This document shows, piece after piece, positions 22,331 through 34,357 of a stretch of DNA of 64,000 bases. Position numbers and translations under genes: made by a program. Origin of the DNA: Panax quinquefolius (lineage: Eukaryota > Streptophyta > Magnoliopsida > Apiales > Araliaceae); contig CM035170.1 of assembly GCA_020205615.1 (NCBI GenBank), positions 38,166,143 to 38,230,142 on the forward strand, given 5' to 3'. The notes under the pieces were generated by a model, which saw nothing but the letters and a program-made list of their open reading frames with translations, was not told the DNA's origin and made no database searches. Positions within the stretch are counted from its first letter, which is position 1. Each line of letters opens with the position of its first letter.

Positions 22331-23654
22331 TATAAAATTATTAAGAATAATATATTATATATATATATAACTATTATATATATATATATATATAATAAGA
22401 TATTATTTATATATATATAAGACCCCAAATTTTTTAAATAAAAAGGAATTTCCTTTATTTATTATTTTGAAATAGTAAGGGTTGATTTGATTAATGTGGA
22501 TAGTTAAGGTTAAATACGCAAATATTTCAAAATAAGCAAGTGGTTATAAAATATTCATTTTTGTTTGAATATTCGTTTGGTCGTGGAATATTCGTCATTC
22601 GTTTCGGAATATTCGTCGACGTTATTGTGAATATTTTACAAGCCACAGCATGTGTGGGGCCCCATAACTAAAAGCGATCGATGAGGAAAACGATAAGTTT
22701 GGTGGTTATAAATAACTATGAGTTGTTACCAAGTAAGACCGCTGAATACCGCTTGAATACCCTTGCGGTTAAAATACAAGAATACGCTGTGGTCGCACAA
22801 AGAAGACACCAGATTGCATGATTGATTGTTGAATTATCGATCCTTACGTAAGAAGGCACTACTCAATAATTTTACAAAGAGTTACCGCTCAATAGTTTAT
22901 TTTATCGATTCAATAATTGTCATATTGATATTTTATATTATCATTGTTTCAATAATTGTCACCGCACAAAGATTTCCCATTATCGATCAATAATTCATAT
23001 TATTTGAATAATATTATTAGATAACATTATTGGCAATGTCTAGAAAGTTCTCATTCTAAGGAGAGGTTTGGTCACCTAATCATGCCCACAAGAAGAGAGA
23101 TCCTTATCGAAAGCCCCCTCTTCCTCGGGAACTACTGGTTCGTCATTATAAATGTGATTCTCAGAATATTATTTGTGAATAATTAATTATCGATTCATAT
23201 GATAAGGAAATATTTATTTTATATGAATATAAATGATGGATTTATTTATGTGGTTATTAATGAAGGAATTAATGTTGAGGTGTTTTATCAAGATTTTATC
23301 TGATTGAGGTATTAAAATCAAATCGTGGTTTTGAGATATATCATGGGTTATAATTTTTAATCCGACCGCTGATCGTGGTAATTTTTGGATATGTTATACA
23401 TACATAAGTTGAGTATATGTCCACAAATTTTGAACCGCTAAAATGCACGAATGATTTGTTGTGAATTTTAAGAGGTGTCTGATTCTAAATTAGGTTTATA
23501 ATTGATTTTGGTGGAAAATTTAGAATTGAGTGGGCCCCACTTGTGGTTGGTGAAAAATGTGCTGAATTTTATTTCAAATGTGGTGGGTGGCAATAGTAGC
23601 AGTGTAAAGCCATCGTAGCAGTCAAAGTCTGCTTTCTACGGGCTAACATTTTCC

Positions 23655-23663
23655 TATAAATAG
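23655..23663 (+). promoter_or_regulatory. TATA box of the E 5' LTR
   Basis: TATAAATAG, with GAATTGAAAATCACACCG about 15 bp downstream; the 3' LTR has the same at 29501-29509. Confidence 0.7.
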
Positions 23664-23924
23664 AGGGCTGTTAGAATTGAAAATCACACCGTAAACAAAG
23701 TTTTCTCTCTCTCTATATTATCGAGCGATTTTTGTGAGTATTTAGATACTTTGAGAGTTGTGCTCAAGATAAGTTTCATTCAAAGATCACTTCCGACCTT
23801 TCCTTCCAAGTACCGATTCTTTGAGGTAAGGGATGTTATTTTCTTCTCAAATGATATTATTTCTTCAATATCATTATGTCAAATATCGATCCGAACTTTT
23901 TATCAAATTTGAACTTTTTCATGC

Positions 23925-24150
23925 TCAAGTTACTATTCATGAGTTACTATTCACGAGTTACTATTCACGAAGTTACTATTCATGAGTTACTATTCATTCA
24001 CGAGTTACTATTCACGAGTACTATTCATGAAGCGTGAAGATGTTTTTTTTGTGGAATTTCTATCTTTCGTGTTTCTGAGTTACTATTCACGATACTAAGA
24101 CTATTCACGATACTACGACTATTCACGATATACTTAGACTATTCAATCAA
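23925..24150 (+). repeat. ACTATTCACGA tandem repeats, E 5' LTR
   Basis: About a dozen copies of GAGTTACTATTCAC and variants. The 3' LTR equivalent is 29775-29990. Confidence 0.8.
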
Positions 24151-24344
24151 AAAATGAAAATTTTTTCTTTCGCCTAAAATATCTATTCGATACTAGCTTT
24201 GATCAGATCCATGTTTTGATCATTCTCAATTTTACACCACTACGATTATTTTTTGAGGTATTTTTGACGCGGATAAAACCAAAGTACCTTAATCCTTAAT
24301 CCTTGTCATTTTGTTTCACCGATTCGCTTTTTTAAAAATATTTT

Positions 24345-24690
24345 TCATCATCCTCGCCTTTATTGAATGATGATATTATTGAATATCTTTCGCCCGTAGA
24401 AGTAAAGATGAATGATTTTTAAAGAATATCTTCGGCCCAGTGAAAAAGATGAGAAATACGATAATGTGTTTAAATGAATACGACCGATCGATGAATATCT
24501 TTTGGCCTTTAAAGTGAAAGATAAAAAAGATGAAATGTGTTTAAATGAATACGACCGATCGATGAATATCTTTGGCCTTTAGTGCAAAGATGAACAGTGT
24601 TGAGATGAATACGACCGATTGATGAATATCTTCGGGCCCAGAAGTAAAGAGATGAATATTTGATTCGAGATGAATATCGATTGATGTTAC
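24345..24690 (+). repeat. Medium-copy GAATATCTTTGGCC minisatellite, E 5' LTR
   Basis: Around five to seven units containing GATGAATATCTTTGGCC and a following AAAGATGAA, partly spaced by AATACGACCGATCGAT. The core is the same as the sparse motif in B and the 39-bp array in F. The 3' LTR copy is at 30200-30525. Confidence 0.75.
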
Positions 24691-25206
24691 AGGATAAAAT
24701 ATTGATGATGGACCGTTAAATTCATAGATTATAGTAGATTTCATTCTCTACGTAACTCTTCTATGAATTATTATTTCACCGCTAATATTGATCCAAACTT
24801 GTTGCCTATCAGATTCTATCGATTTTTCCCTCGCTGAGACTAACGATAATTTGTTGTATATTATCTTAGTCATAACATTCTTTATCGGGCTAGTTGAGCT
24901 CACCCTTTTCTCTTGTTGTTCCATTTTTCTTCTCGTGAGGCGCAGAATGTAAATGAGTACTAGCTCCTGGGGTATGGAATGAAGGTTCTAGAGAGAGTTG
25001 TTTAGTAGTCCTCACCATTATTGTAAAATAATGTATCAATAAATGTGATGAGGATTTATTTGAGTATAAATATTGTCTGTAAGATAATATTTGTATTTAA
25101 ACTCACAGCTTATTGTTGTGATAATAAAGTCAGTAGTTGTTTCGCACATCATGTATTTGGCACTCGTAATGGGTCGATGGAATGGACCTATTTTGGGGTC
25201 GCCACA

Positions 25207-26500
25207 ATGGGTATCGTAGCTTAGGATACGATCTCCATGAGATCGGGAATAGAACTAGAGGGGAGAGACGAGTAAATCCTTCGCTAAGTGTGTCCTACCT
25301 AAGCTTATTTGTTAGTCGGTCAAGATATAGGATATTATGTGATCGATTTCCTTAATTAACCCTTGTTTTATGACAAGATTTGAGAATGTCGAATCGAGAA
25401 TATTAATAGTGGTGTAAATGAGACCGTGGAGATGCCTCAGATTTAACAACGAGGAGAACGCGGCAACAGTCGGCAATGTACCTCCCGTGAATAACACCAC
25501 CGAAAGCGATGATGAACGAGGGATGTTTAGAAGCTTTTTGCAGCTCATGCAAAATCGCATTTAGGAGACTCGTGTTCAAAATACAGAGGAGATGATAGAA
25601 TTCACGGTGGTCACAAACAAGCAGCTCAAAGAGTCGGGACCACCGCACTCTAAGGGAAAGCCAGATCCGATCACGGCGGAAACACGGGTCAAGCAAATTA
25701 CCAAGATATTCGATGTCTTGGATGCACGGCGGAACAGTAAAGTTCCATTCGCTACTTTTATGTTCCGTGGCGAGGCAGACATCGGTGGAATCAGGAAGCG
25801 CACTCCATTCAAATTGCACTCAAAGATGTCATGGGAGACGCTTTCAGAAATAGCTCAATGACAAGTACTTCCCGAAAGTATTCGGCTATACGAAGGAAGT
25901 GGAGTTTATTAGATCGAGCAGTAATAACACGACGGTCCCAAAGACGAGGCGGTTCATGAGTTATCCAGTTTGCACCTCATTCGTGGAGAATGAGGAACGA
26001 TGACGCGATGTTTCGAGGTTTGAAACCCTAAGATACGCCAAGATCTCATTTCTCATAAATTTTCTCTCTATTCGATGTTGTAAATGTGGCTCATTGTTAG
26101 AGCGAGATAACGAGTACGCTCAACCGAGGGACCATAACCAGATCATACCAAAGATAGCAAAATATCGTAATAACGATAACCAAAGGAGAAAGAAGAATAC
26201 TTGACAAAAGGCAGAACCACTCGTGGTAATCGTGGCCATGAAAATAGAAGAAGCGAAGTCGGGAGGAGATTTTAAAAGAGGAGATTCAACAACGACCATG
26301 TGAAGACGCTGCACGCAAAGTGGCAAATCGGTTCCAAGGGAGGAGAAAGACCATCTGGTCAGATGTTACAAATGCGGAAAGAGGGATATATCACCAAACC
26401 GCCCACAACAACTTTTTAAGGTATGCTATAATTGTGGAAAAGAAGGACATATCGCCGAGATCAGACGATATCGAAACCCTAGTGCAATGGGGAATGGTGA
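25207..26500 (+). pseudogene. E: decayed PBS, leader and gag remnant
   Basis: After the LTR comes ATGGGTATCGTAGCTTAGG, a degenerate form of the TTGGTATCAAAGCTTAGG site of B2. Gag follows in broken frames: 25592-25861 gives TAETRVKQITKIFDVLDARR and FATFMFRGEADIGG, matching B2 gag; later pieces match the capsid end. Two zinc-knuckle relics lie at 26365-26465 (CYKCGKRDISPNR without His; CYNCGKEGHIAEI without the last Cys). Confidence 0.75.
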
Positions 26501-27600
26501 CTCAAAAGGATGTCCTGTAAAAGTCAAAGTCAACGATTCTCGAAGAGCGCTTGTCGTGACTTCCATTAAAATACGAGGAACCCGAACGGTTAGCACGTTA
26601 GTTAATTATAAATTCTTGCTAAGTTTATACCTTACTAGATACAACTGCTTCTACCCATTCTTTATCTCTTCGTTAAGGCCAACGCTTGAACTCGACTACG
26701 AGAAATTAGACTTTGACCTATTTATGGAGACTCCGCTAGAGAAACTTTCATTACATCCGTTGTTTAAAAAAAAAATCTTGCTTGATTCAAGTCAGCACTA
26801 TCACATTACCCGTTAACCTTATTTCTATAGAGATATTTGCTTTTGATGATTTTAAGGTTAACTACTCATCACGCCAAAATTGATTGCTTTTAAGGTCATA
26901 GTTTTCATATTCCTAAGCAACCCGTTATTCAATTCAAGCAATCAAACCATCAGAAGTCAAACATTTTCATATCGTCCATGAAGTCATTCGCTTATTACTT
27001 GATGTCAAGTTTTCTTAGTCCATGTTATGGATTTGAATAAAGACACGCCGATTTGAATAATATTCTTGTTGTTATTGATTTTCCCGATTTCCTTCAAGAA
27101 TTTATCGCTTACTCCCAAAGATCGATATTAAATTTTGTATCGACTTTGAACCCAAGACAAAACTCATTTCTAAAATCTCATATCGAATGGCTCCTATCAA
27201 CTTCGTGAGTTAAAAATTCAACTATAGAATTTGGTACACGAGCCTTTATCTTGTGACTTCCTTTTCAGGAATTCACCTGCTTTATTCTCTCTCCGTAGGG
27301 GACGCCATATTCGCGCGATAGTAAACCGATAGGTGTCATTGTGACGCATATCCAAGATCGATATGAGTCACAACTTGAGAACAACCTAAGTCAAGAATCG
27401 AAATACGTAGCTTTCAGGCTTAGTTGGTTATTATCGAGATTCGTCAAGGATATTCTCGAATCGCTATTCCATTAACGAAGCTAACTCAGAGAGATACAAA
27501 ATTCAAATGGAGCAAGGAATGTGGAAGAGCTTCAAGAACTCAAGAGGAGACTCATTTCAAAGACATGTTCACCATGCCATCCTCGAAAAAGCGAACGTGG
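26501..27600 (+). pseudogene. E: protease and deleted RT/RNase H remnant
   Basis: The retropepsin active-site region is at 26635-26660; the third residue of D-T-G is disrupted (GAT ACA ACT). The linker (INFVSTLNPRQNS..., several frames) runs to the first residues of RT near 27190. The catalytic RT core is then missing. The sequence resumes in the connection domain (about 27400-27500, equivalent to [10 protein letters not shown]...KFGWSEECE in B2), and jumps again into the RNase H end (ANVVADVLSRRS at 27590-27632). Confidence 0.7.
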
Positions 27601-28269
27601 TAGCCGACGTGTTGAGTAGAAGATCGATATAAGTACGACGTACAATATCATCAAAGACTCATTTCAGATAATATACAAATAATAGAGATGGAGATGAAAA
27701 CTCTAGGTACCCACGTGATGATATACGAAAGCACGTGATGATATACGAGTATAATCGACTTTAATCGATAAAGTTAAAGTCGCTCAAGCTACACACACCG
27801 AGTCGATGAATTTGAAGAAGGAGGTGCAAGAAGTCATTATTTTAAAAGCGAGAATCTGAGAGGTGAGGAAAGCTCAAACCTTCGATTTATTAATCCATTT
27901 GAAATTCTCGATCGAATAGAACCGTGGCCTATAGACTCGCTTTTACCACCAAGTACGACGCTGTGTTCATAACGCTTTTCACGATCGATGTTACGAAATA
28001 TGTGGACGAATTCAAACACGCTATCGAAGTTAGAACCGATTTTAGATAGTCAAGACTTAACGATTTGGAGGTACCACCAAGATTTTGTAGAGGAAAGAAT
28101 ACGACCTATGTAAGAAGGTTATACCATAAGTTAAAGTTTTCAGGAGAAACCATGCTATTGAGGAAATGACCGAGTTGGAAACGAAAATGAAAGCGAGGTA
28201 TCTTTACCTTTTCAAACACTGTGTATCGTGACGCCAATTTCGAGGACGAAATTTCATAAGGAGGGAGGT
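27601..28269 (+). pseudogene. E: pol 3' end lacking integrase, with PPT
   Basis: The linker (TDSMNLKKEVQEV and a KARI-like segment at ~27850) joins directly to the post-integrase segment (QTFDLLIHLKFSI, relics of MLRKYV and IELEPD). Integrase is absent, and the junction falls at the same place as in B1R. A purine-rich tract CATAAGGAGGGAGGT (28254-28269) precedes the LTR. Confidence 0.75.
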
Positions 28270-29500
28270 CAGAAGACCCCAAATTTTTTTAAATAAAAAG
28301 AATTTCCTTTATTTATTATTTTGAAATAGTAAGGGTTGATTTGATTAATGTGGATAGTTAAGGGTTAAATACGCAAATATTTCAAAATAAGCAAGTGGTT
28401 ATAAAATATTCATTTTTGCTCGGAATATTCGTTTCGTCGTGGAATATTCGTGATCGCTTTGTCGAATATTCGCACGAATATTCGCAAACGGCCCATGTGT
28501 GGGCCCCATAACTGAAAAGCGATCGATGAGGAAAACGACAAAGTTTGGTGGTTATAAATAATCTGCCAGAAGTTGTTACCAAGTAAGACCGTTGAATACC
28601 CGTAAGGTTAAAATACCTTATGTTAAAATACGTACGCGCGGGTCGCACAAGAAAGACACCAGATTGCATGCAAGATTGTTGAATTATCGATCCTTACGTA
28701 AGATGGCACTACTCAATAATTTTACAAAGAGTTACCGCTCAATATTTTATTTTATCGATTCAATAATTGTCATATTGATATTTTATATTATCATTGTTTC
28801 AATAATTGTCACCGCGCACAAGATTTCCCATTATCGATCAATAATTCATATTATTTGAATAATATTATTAGATAACATTATTGGCAATGTCTAGAAAGTT
28901 CTGCCTAAGGAGAGGTTTGGTCACCTAATCATACCACCAAGAAGAGAGATCCTTATCGAAAGCCCCTCTTCCCGGAACTACCGTCATTATAAATGTGATT
29001 CTCAGAATATTATTTGTGAATAATTAATTATCGATTCATATGATAAGGAAATATTTATTTTATATGAATATAAATGATGGATTTATTTATGTGGTTATTA
29101 ATGAAGGAATTAATGTTGAGGTGTTTTATCAAGATTTTATCTGATCGAGGTATTAAAAATCAAATCGTGGGTTTTAGATATATCATGGGGTTATAATTTT
29201 TAATCCGACCGCTGATCGTGGTAATTTTTGGATATGTTATACATACATAAGTTGAGTATATGTCCACAAATTTTGAACCGTTAAAATGCACGAATGATTT
29301 GTTGTGAATTTTAAGAGGTGTCTGATTCTAAATTAGGTTTATAATTGATTTTGGTGGAAAATTTAGAATTGAGTGGGCCCCACTTGTGGTTGGTGAAAAA
29401 AATGTGCTGAATTTTATTTCAAATGTGGTGGGTGGCAATAGTAGCAGTAAAGCCATCGTGTAGTAGTGTCAAGTCCGCTTCTTTGCGGCTAACATTTTCC

Positions 29501-29509
29501 TATAAATAG
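29501..29509 (+). promoter_or_regulatory. TATA box of the E 3' LTR
   Basis: TATAAATAG in the same context as the 5' LTR. Confidence 0.65.
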
Positions 29510-30199
29510 AGGGCTGTTAGAATTGAAAATCACACCGTAAACAAAGTTTTCTCTTTCTCTCTATATTATCGAGCGATTTTGTGAGTATTTAGATACTTTG
29601 AGAGTTGTCGTCAAGATAAGTTTCATTCAAAGATCACTTCCGACCTTTCCTTCCGGCAAGTAATCGATTCTTTCGAGGTAAGGGATGTTATTTTCTTCTC
29701 AAATGATATTATTTCTTCAATATCATTACGTCAAATATCGATCCGAACTTTTTATCAAATTTGAACTTTTTCATGCTCATGTTACTATTCATGAGTTACT
29801 ATTCATGAGTTACTATTCACGAGTTACTATTCATGAGTTACTATTCACGAAGTTACTATTCACGAGTACTATTCATGAAGCGTGAAGATGTTTTTTTTGG
29901 AATTTCTATCTTTTGGTGTTTGAGTTACTATTCACGATACTAAGACTATTCACGATACTTAAGACTATTCACGATATCACGCAGACTATTCAATCAAAAA
30001 TGAAAATTTTTCTTTTCGCTCTAAAATATCTATTCGATACTAGCTTTGATTGATATCCATGTTTTGATCATTCTCAATTTTACACCACTACTACGATTAT
30101 TTTTGAGGTATTTTTGACGCGGATAAAAACAAAGTACTAATCCTTAATCCTTAATCCTTGTCATTTTGTTTCACCGATTCGCTTTTAAAAATATTTTCA

Positions 30200-30525
30200 T
30201 CATCCTCGCCTTAAATGATGAAATGATGATATTATTGAATATCTTTGGCCCAGAGTGCAAAAGATGATGAATGATTTCAAGAATATCTTTCGGCCCAAAG
30301 ATGAAAAAATGATGAATGAATATCTTCGCCTCAGTAGTGATGAACAGTGTTTAAATGAATACGACCGATCGATGAATATCTTTGGCCTTTAGTGCAAAGA
30401 TGAACAGTGTTTAGATGAATACGACCGATCGATGAATATCTTCGCCTTTAGTGCAAAAGATGAACAAAAGTTGAGATGAATACGACCGATTGATGAATAT
30501 CTTCGCCTTCAAAGATGAATATTTG
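30200..30525 (+). repeat. Medium-copy GAATATCTTTGGCC minisatellite, E 3' LTR
   Basis: Counterpart of 24345-24690, with unit-level differences in the GGCC-to-GTGCA part. Confidence 0.75.
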
Positions 30526-31034
30526 ATTCGAGATGAATATCGATTGATGTTACAGATAAAATATTGATGATGGACCGTTAAATTCATAGATTATAGTAGA
30601 TTTCATTCTCTACGTAACTCTTCTATGAATTATTATTTCACCATGCATATTGATCCTAACTTGTCATTTCATCAGATTCTATCGATTTTTCCCTCGCTGA
30701 GACTAACGATAATTTGTTGTATATTATCTTAGTCATAACATTCTTTACCGGGCTAGTTGAGCTCACCCTTTTCCTTGTTGTTCCATTTTTCTTCTCGTGA
30801 GGCGAGAATGTAAATGAGTACTAGCTCTGGGTATGGAATGAAGGTTCTAGAGAGAGTTGTTTAGTAGTCCTCACCATTATTGTAAAATAATGTATCAATA
30901 AATGTGATGAGGATTTATTTGAGTATAAATATTGTCTAGAAGATAATATTTGTATTTAAACTCACGCTTTATTGCTGTGATAATAAAGTTGTTGTTTCAA
31001 CTATAATAAAATGTTGTAGTTGTCTCATCATGTG

Positions 31035-31134
31035 ATTTGGCGACTCGTAATGGGTTGGATGGAATGGACCTATTTTGGGGGTAACAACCCCAAAATAGGT
31101 CCATTCCATCCAACCCATTCTCGAGTCGCCAAAT
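31035..31134. repeat. Near-perfect palindrome at the E/F junction
   Basis: Arms 31035-31080 and 31088-31134 are complementary, perfect over the inner 32 bp, with a 7-base spacer GTAACAA. They are the 3' ends of the E LTR (plus) and F LTR (minus). Beyond ~46 bp the two sides are related but clearly diverged. Confidence 0.9.
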
Positions 31135-32203
31135 ATATGGTACGTAAAAATAACTACAACTTTATTACAACAATTGTCGTGCAAAATACAACAACACATA
31201 TGTCGTGAGTTTGATACCAATATATACCAAATGTAACTCGACACCAACTTGGATAACACGCCACCATGACACCTTACATAAAGGTACAAAAAAAAACCTG
31301 CTTTTAGAAATTAGAATCTTTGGGAAGTGCTCAAGAAACCTTCGTATACGGGAGGCCATGCTTTTAGGTTAGGGTAGATATCATATGGCCACGTAATTAT
31401 CCTCGGTCAATCTAATAGACCCCAAAGAAAAAACGAGAAGATTACTATCATATTCTTCCCAATGGTGAGTCTTCTCGACATATCATTATCTCCACCGCTC
31501 TAATTTGGTATTATACTCCAAACAAACACCAAGATTATATAGGTAGTGCTTGTAAATATACTCAAGAAGTGGATGAGCACAACCATGTCTTATGATAACA
31601 CGAGTTCAGATGTCATTAGACATCTTGTATGATAGTGACAAAACACCCTTCCAAAGTTAAATTCACCAAAATAACTATTAAATGATCACCTCAACATCTA
31701 TACTCTTTAGAGAACCTCAACAACTATAGACTTCTATTCCCTCGCTATCCCCGCCAACCCAAATGCCTACACTTTTATTACCCGAAAGGAATTGTGAAAC
31801 AAAAGGGTGAGCACAACTAGCTCAAGAAGAATATTATGACTAAAGATAAATAAATTATCAATAGTCTTCATCAAGAATAAATCGTAGATTTAGAACATAT
31901 GGTAGATGATAAAACTTTTCAACCATAGTCATGCAATGAATGAGCAATCCATTAAAAGAGTCAAATAGACTATAAAGTCTATTGTCTTCCACGTTAAAAG
32001 TCCACCAACAATATTTTATCCCCAGAACATCAATCAACAGCCTTTTCCACAATCATATGAATAACTCATAATCATAATTGTGATTCTAAATTCTCTTCTC
32101 ATCCAGACGAAGATAATTTTCATCACCGCCTTTTACCTCAAACATCAAATATCATGGTTATACCAAATCACGCCTCGCTCATAATCATACTAATAAATTC
32201 ATC

Positions 32204-33055
32204 TTTGCACCACTAGTCAAAGATATTCATCAACAGCTCATCTTTACACTACAAAGCAAAGATATTCAACAACAAAAGTCATCTTTGCATTACGAGCCAA
32301 AGATATTCATCAATAATTCATCTTTGCACTACAAAGCAAAAGATATTCATCAACAAGTCATCTTTGCATTACAAGCCAAAGATATTCATCAATAATTCAT
32401 CTTTGCACTACAAAGCAAAAGATATTCAACAACAAGTCATCTTCAGCATTACGAGCCAAAGATATTCATCAATAATTCATCTTTGCACTACAAAGCAAAG
32501 ATATTCAACAACAAGTCATCTTTGCATTACGAGCCAAAGATATTCATCAATAATTCATCTTTGCACAAAAGCAAAGATATTCATCAACAAGTCATCTTTG
32601 CATTACGAGCCAAAGATATTCATCAATAATTCATCTTTGCACTACAAAGCAAAAGATATTCATCAACAAGATATTCATCATCAATAATTCATCTTTGCAC
32701 TACTAAAGATATTCATCAACAAGTCATCTTTGCATTACAAGCCAAAGATATTCATCAATAATTCATCTTTGCACTACAGCAAAGATATTCATCAACAAGT
32801 CATCTTCAGACACGAGCCAAAGATATTCATCAATAATTCATCTTTACACTACAAAGCAAAAGATATTCAATAACAAGTCATCTTTGCATTAAGCCAAAGA
32901 TATTCATCAATAATTCATCTTTTATACAAAGCAAAAGATATTCATCAACAAGTCATCTTTGCATTACAAGCCAAAGATATTCATCAATAATTCATCTTTG
33001 CATTCATATCATCAACAAGTCATCTTCATTTCAAGCCAAAGATATTCATCAATAA
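32204..33055 (-). repeat. 39-bp minisatellite in the F 3' LTR (two alternating unit types)
   Basis: About 21 units near 39 bp. Type 1 contains CAATAATTCATCTTTGCAC and an ACAAAGCAAAGATATTCAT-like half; type 2 contains AACAAGTCATCTTTGCATT and ACGAGCCAAAGATATTCAT. They alternate to give a ~78-bp higher-order unit. Because 39 is a multiple of three, the array keeps frames open for over 100 codons; these are not genes. Confidence 0.9.
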
Positions 33056-34348
33056 TCCAAAAGCTAAAGATTTCATCAAAAATCATATCCATATTTATAA
33101 CACCTTAATCCAAATGTTATAAATCACTTAGAAATCTCATAATCTAATATTATTAATATTATAATAATATTTTAATCATTTCTTAAACTTATAAACAATT
33201 TAATTAAATTGTTTACACTTTACTAATTAATGCATTTAATCATCATAAAATGCCAAACTCATAAAATTTCATCACCAATAACCAAAACCCTCATCAAAAA
33301 TCAGATATACCTCATATATGATTCTCAAACCATAAAATCATATTTTCTAATTTTCTTACTTCACATAACATATTTAATTCATTTACTCATAACTAGAACA
33401 TTTTCATGAAAAATACCAAATCGGCCCAAAAATATTTCTTTTCTCGATTTAGCATAAAATAGTCCCATATCGAACATATATTTTTCTCGAAATTTTAAAA
33501 TTCATTTACTATTTTTCATACGGCCAAAACCACCTTAATATTTAAACATTTATCATAAATTGTACTTTATCCAAAAATTCCTAAATTCACAGAGTACACC
33601 GATATTATATAGATGTACTCTCAATAAAATTTCATCAATTTTGGAGTTAACCGCAAGGAGTTATAAATAGTTACTTTTAAAATAGTCTTTTCTCATAAAA
33701 TCCATAACTCCTAATCTATACATCCAAAATACCTCAAAATAATCATAAGTGGTGTAAAATTCAAGAATGATCAAAACATGGATACAATCAAAGCTAGTAT
33801 CCGTAATAGATATTTTAGACGAAAAGAAAAATTTTCATTTTTCTATGAATAGTGCCGATTCGTGAATAGTGTCAGATACGTGAATAAAGGCCGTGATACG
33901 TGAATAAGAATCTTACACCAAAAGATAGAAATTCCACAAAAAAAACATCTTCACGCTTCATGAATAGTACTGTGAATAAGAACTCGTGAATTACTGAATA
34001 GAATCTCGTGAATAGTAACTCGTGAATAAGAACCCATGAATAAGTAACTCATGAATAGTAACCCCGACATGAAAAAGTTCCAAATTTGATAAAAAACTTT
34101 CAACTCAATATTTCAAAGATAATGATATCAAGAAATAATATCATTACGAAAAAAAATAATATCCCTTACTATCCCTTACCTCAAAAGAGCAAAGACTTCC
34201 GACAGATATCTGATATGACGTCAAGGAAACTTGCAATCGATGAATATCAACTCACCAAGTATCTAAATACTCACAAATTACACTCAATAATCTAGAGAGA
34301 GAAAGAGAAAACTTTGTTTCGTGTGATTTTCAATTCTAACTTAGCCCT

Positions 34349-34357
34349 CTATTTATA
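34349..34357 (-). promoter_or_regulatory. TATA box of the F 3' LTR
   Basis: TATAAATAG on the minus strand, followed by GTTAGAATTGAAAATCACAC as in E; the 5' LTR has it at 39360-39368. Confidence 0.7.

Larger units (their letters stand above)
20340..22415 (-). mobile_element. D-left: 5' untranslated region, truncated by E
   Basis: 2.1 kb without coding signal. It contains three copies of the CTTGTGGTGACACAACAAA motif (20613, 20800, 20888), a hairpin (21190-21220) and a long AT-rich palindromic array (21675-22330). It ends in a (TA)n stretch exactly where E begins. Comparison with D-right shows that the last ~550 bp before the PBS, the PBS itself and most of a 5' LTR are missing here. Confidence 0.8.
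22416..25206 (+). mobile_element. E: 5' LTR of a B-related Ty3/gypsy element
   Basis: Begins TATAAGACCCC (degenerate TGTAAGACCCC) directly at the (TA)n end of D-left and ends GGGTCGCCACA before a decayed PBS. The second copy begins near 28270. TATA box at 23655-23663. It carries an ACTATTCAC array (23925-24150) and a GAATATCTTTGGCC array (24345-24690). About 2.79 kb. No clear target duplication is seen. Confidence 0.85.
28270..31080 (+). mobile_element. E: 3' LTR, joined tail to tail to F
   Basis: Same structure as 22416-25206, with scattered small differences and indels. It should end GGGGTCGCCACA but stops at GACCTATTTTGGGG, where the opposite-strand F LTR begins. It lacks the last ~8 bp of the LTR and any target duplication. 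Confidence 0.85.

Noticed and set aside
25403..25819. A 138-codon minus-strand frame.
   Set aside because: It is antisense to E gag, whose plus-strand reading matches B2 gag.
32204..33055. A regular array that might suggest CRISPR.
   Set aside because: Units are contiguous with two alternating types and no unique spacers; the host is a plant and the array is inside an LTR.
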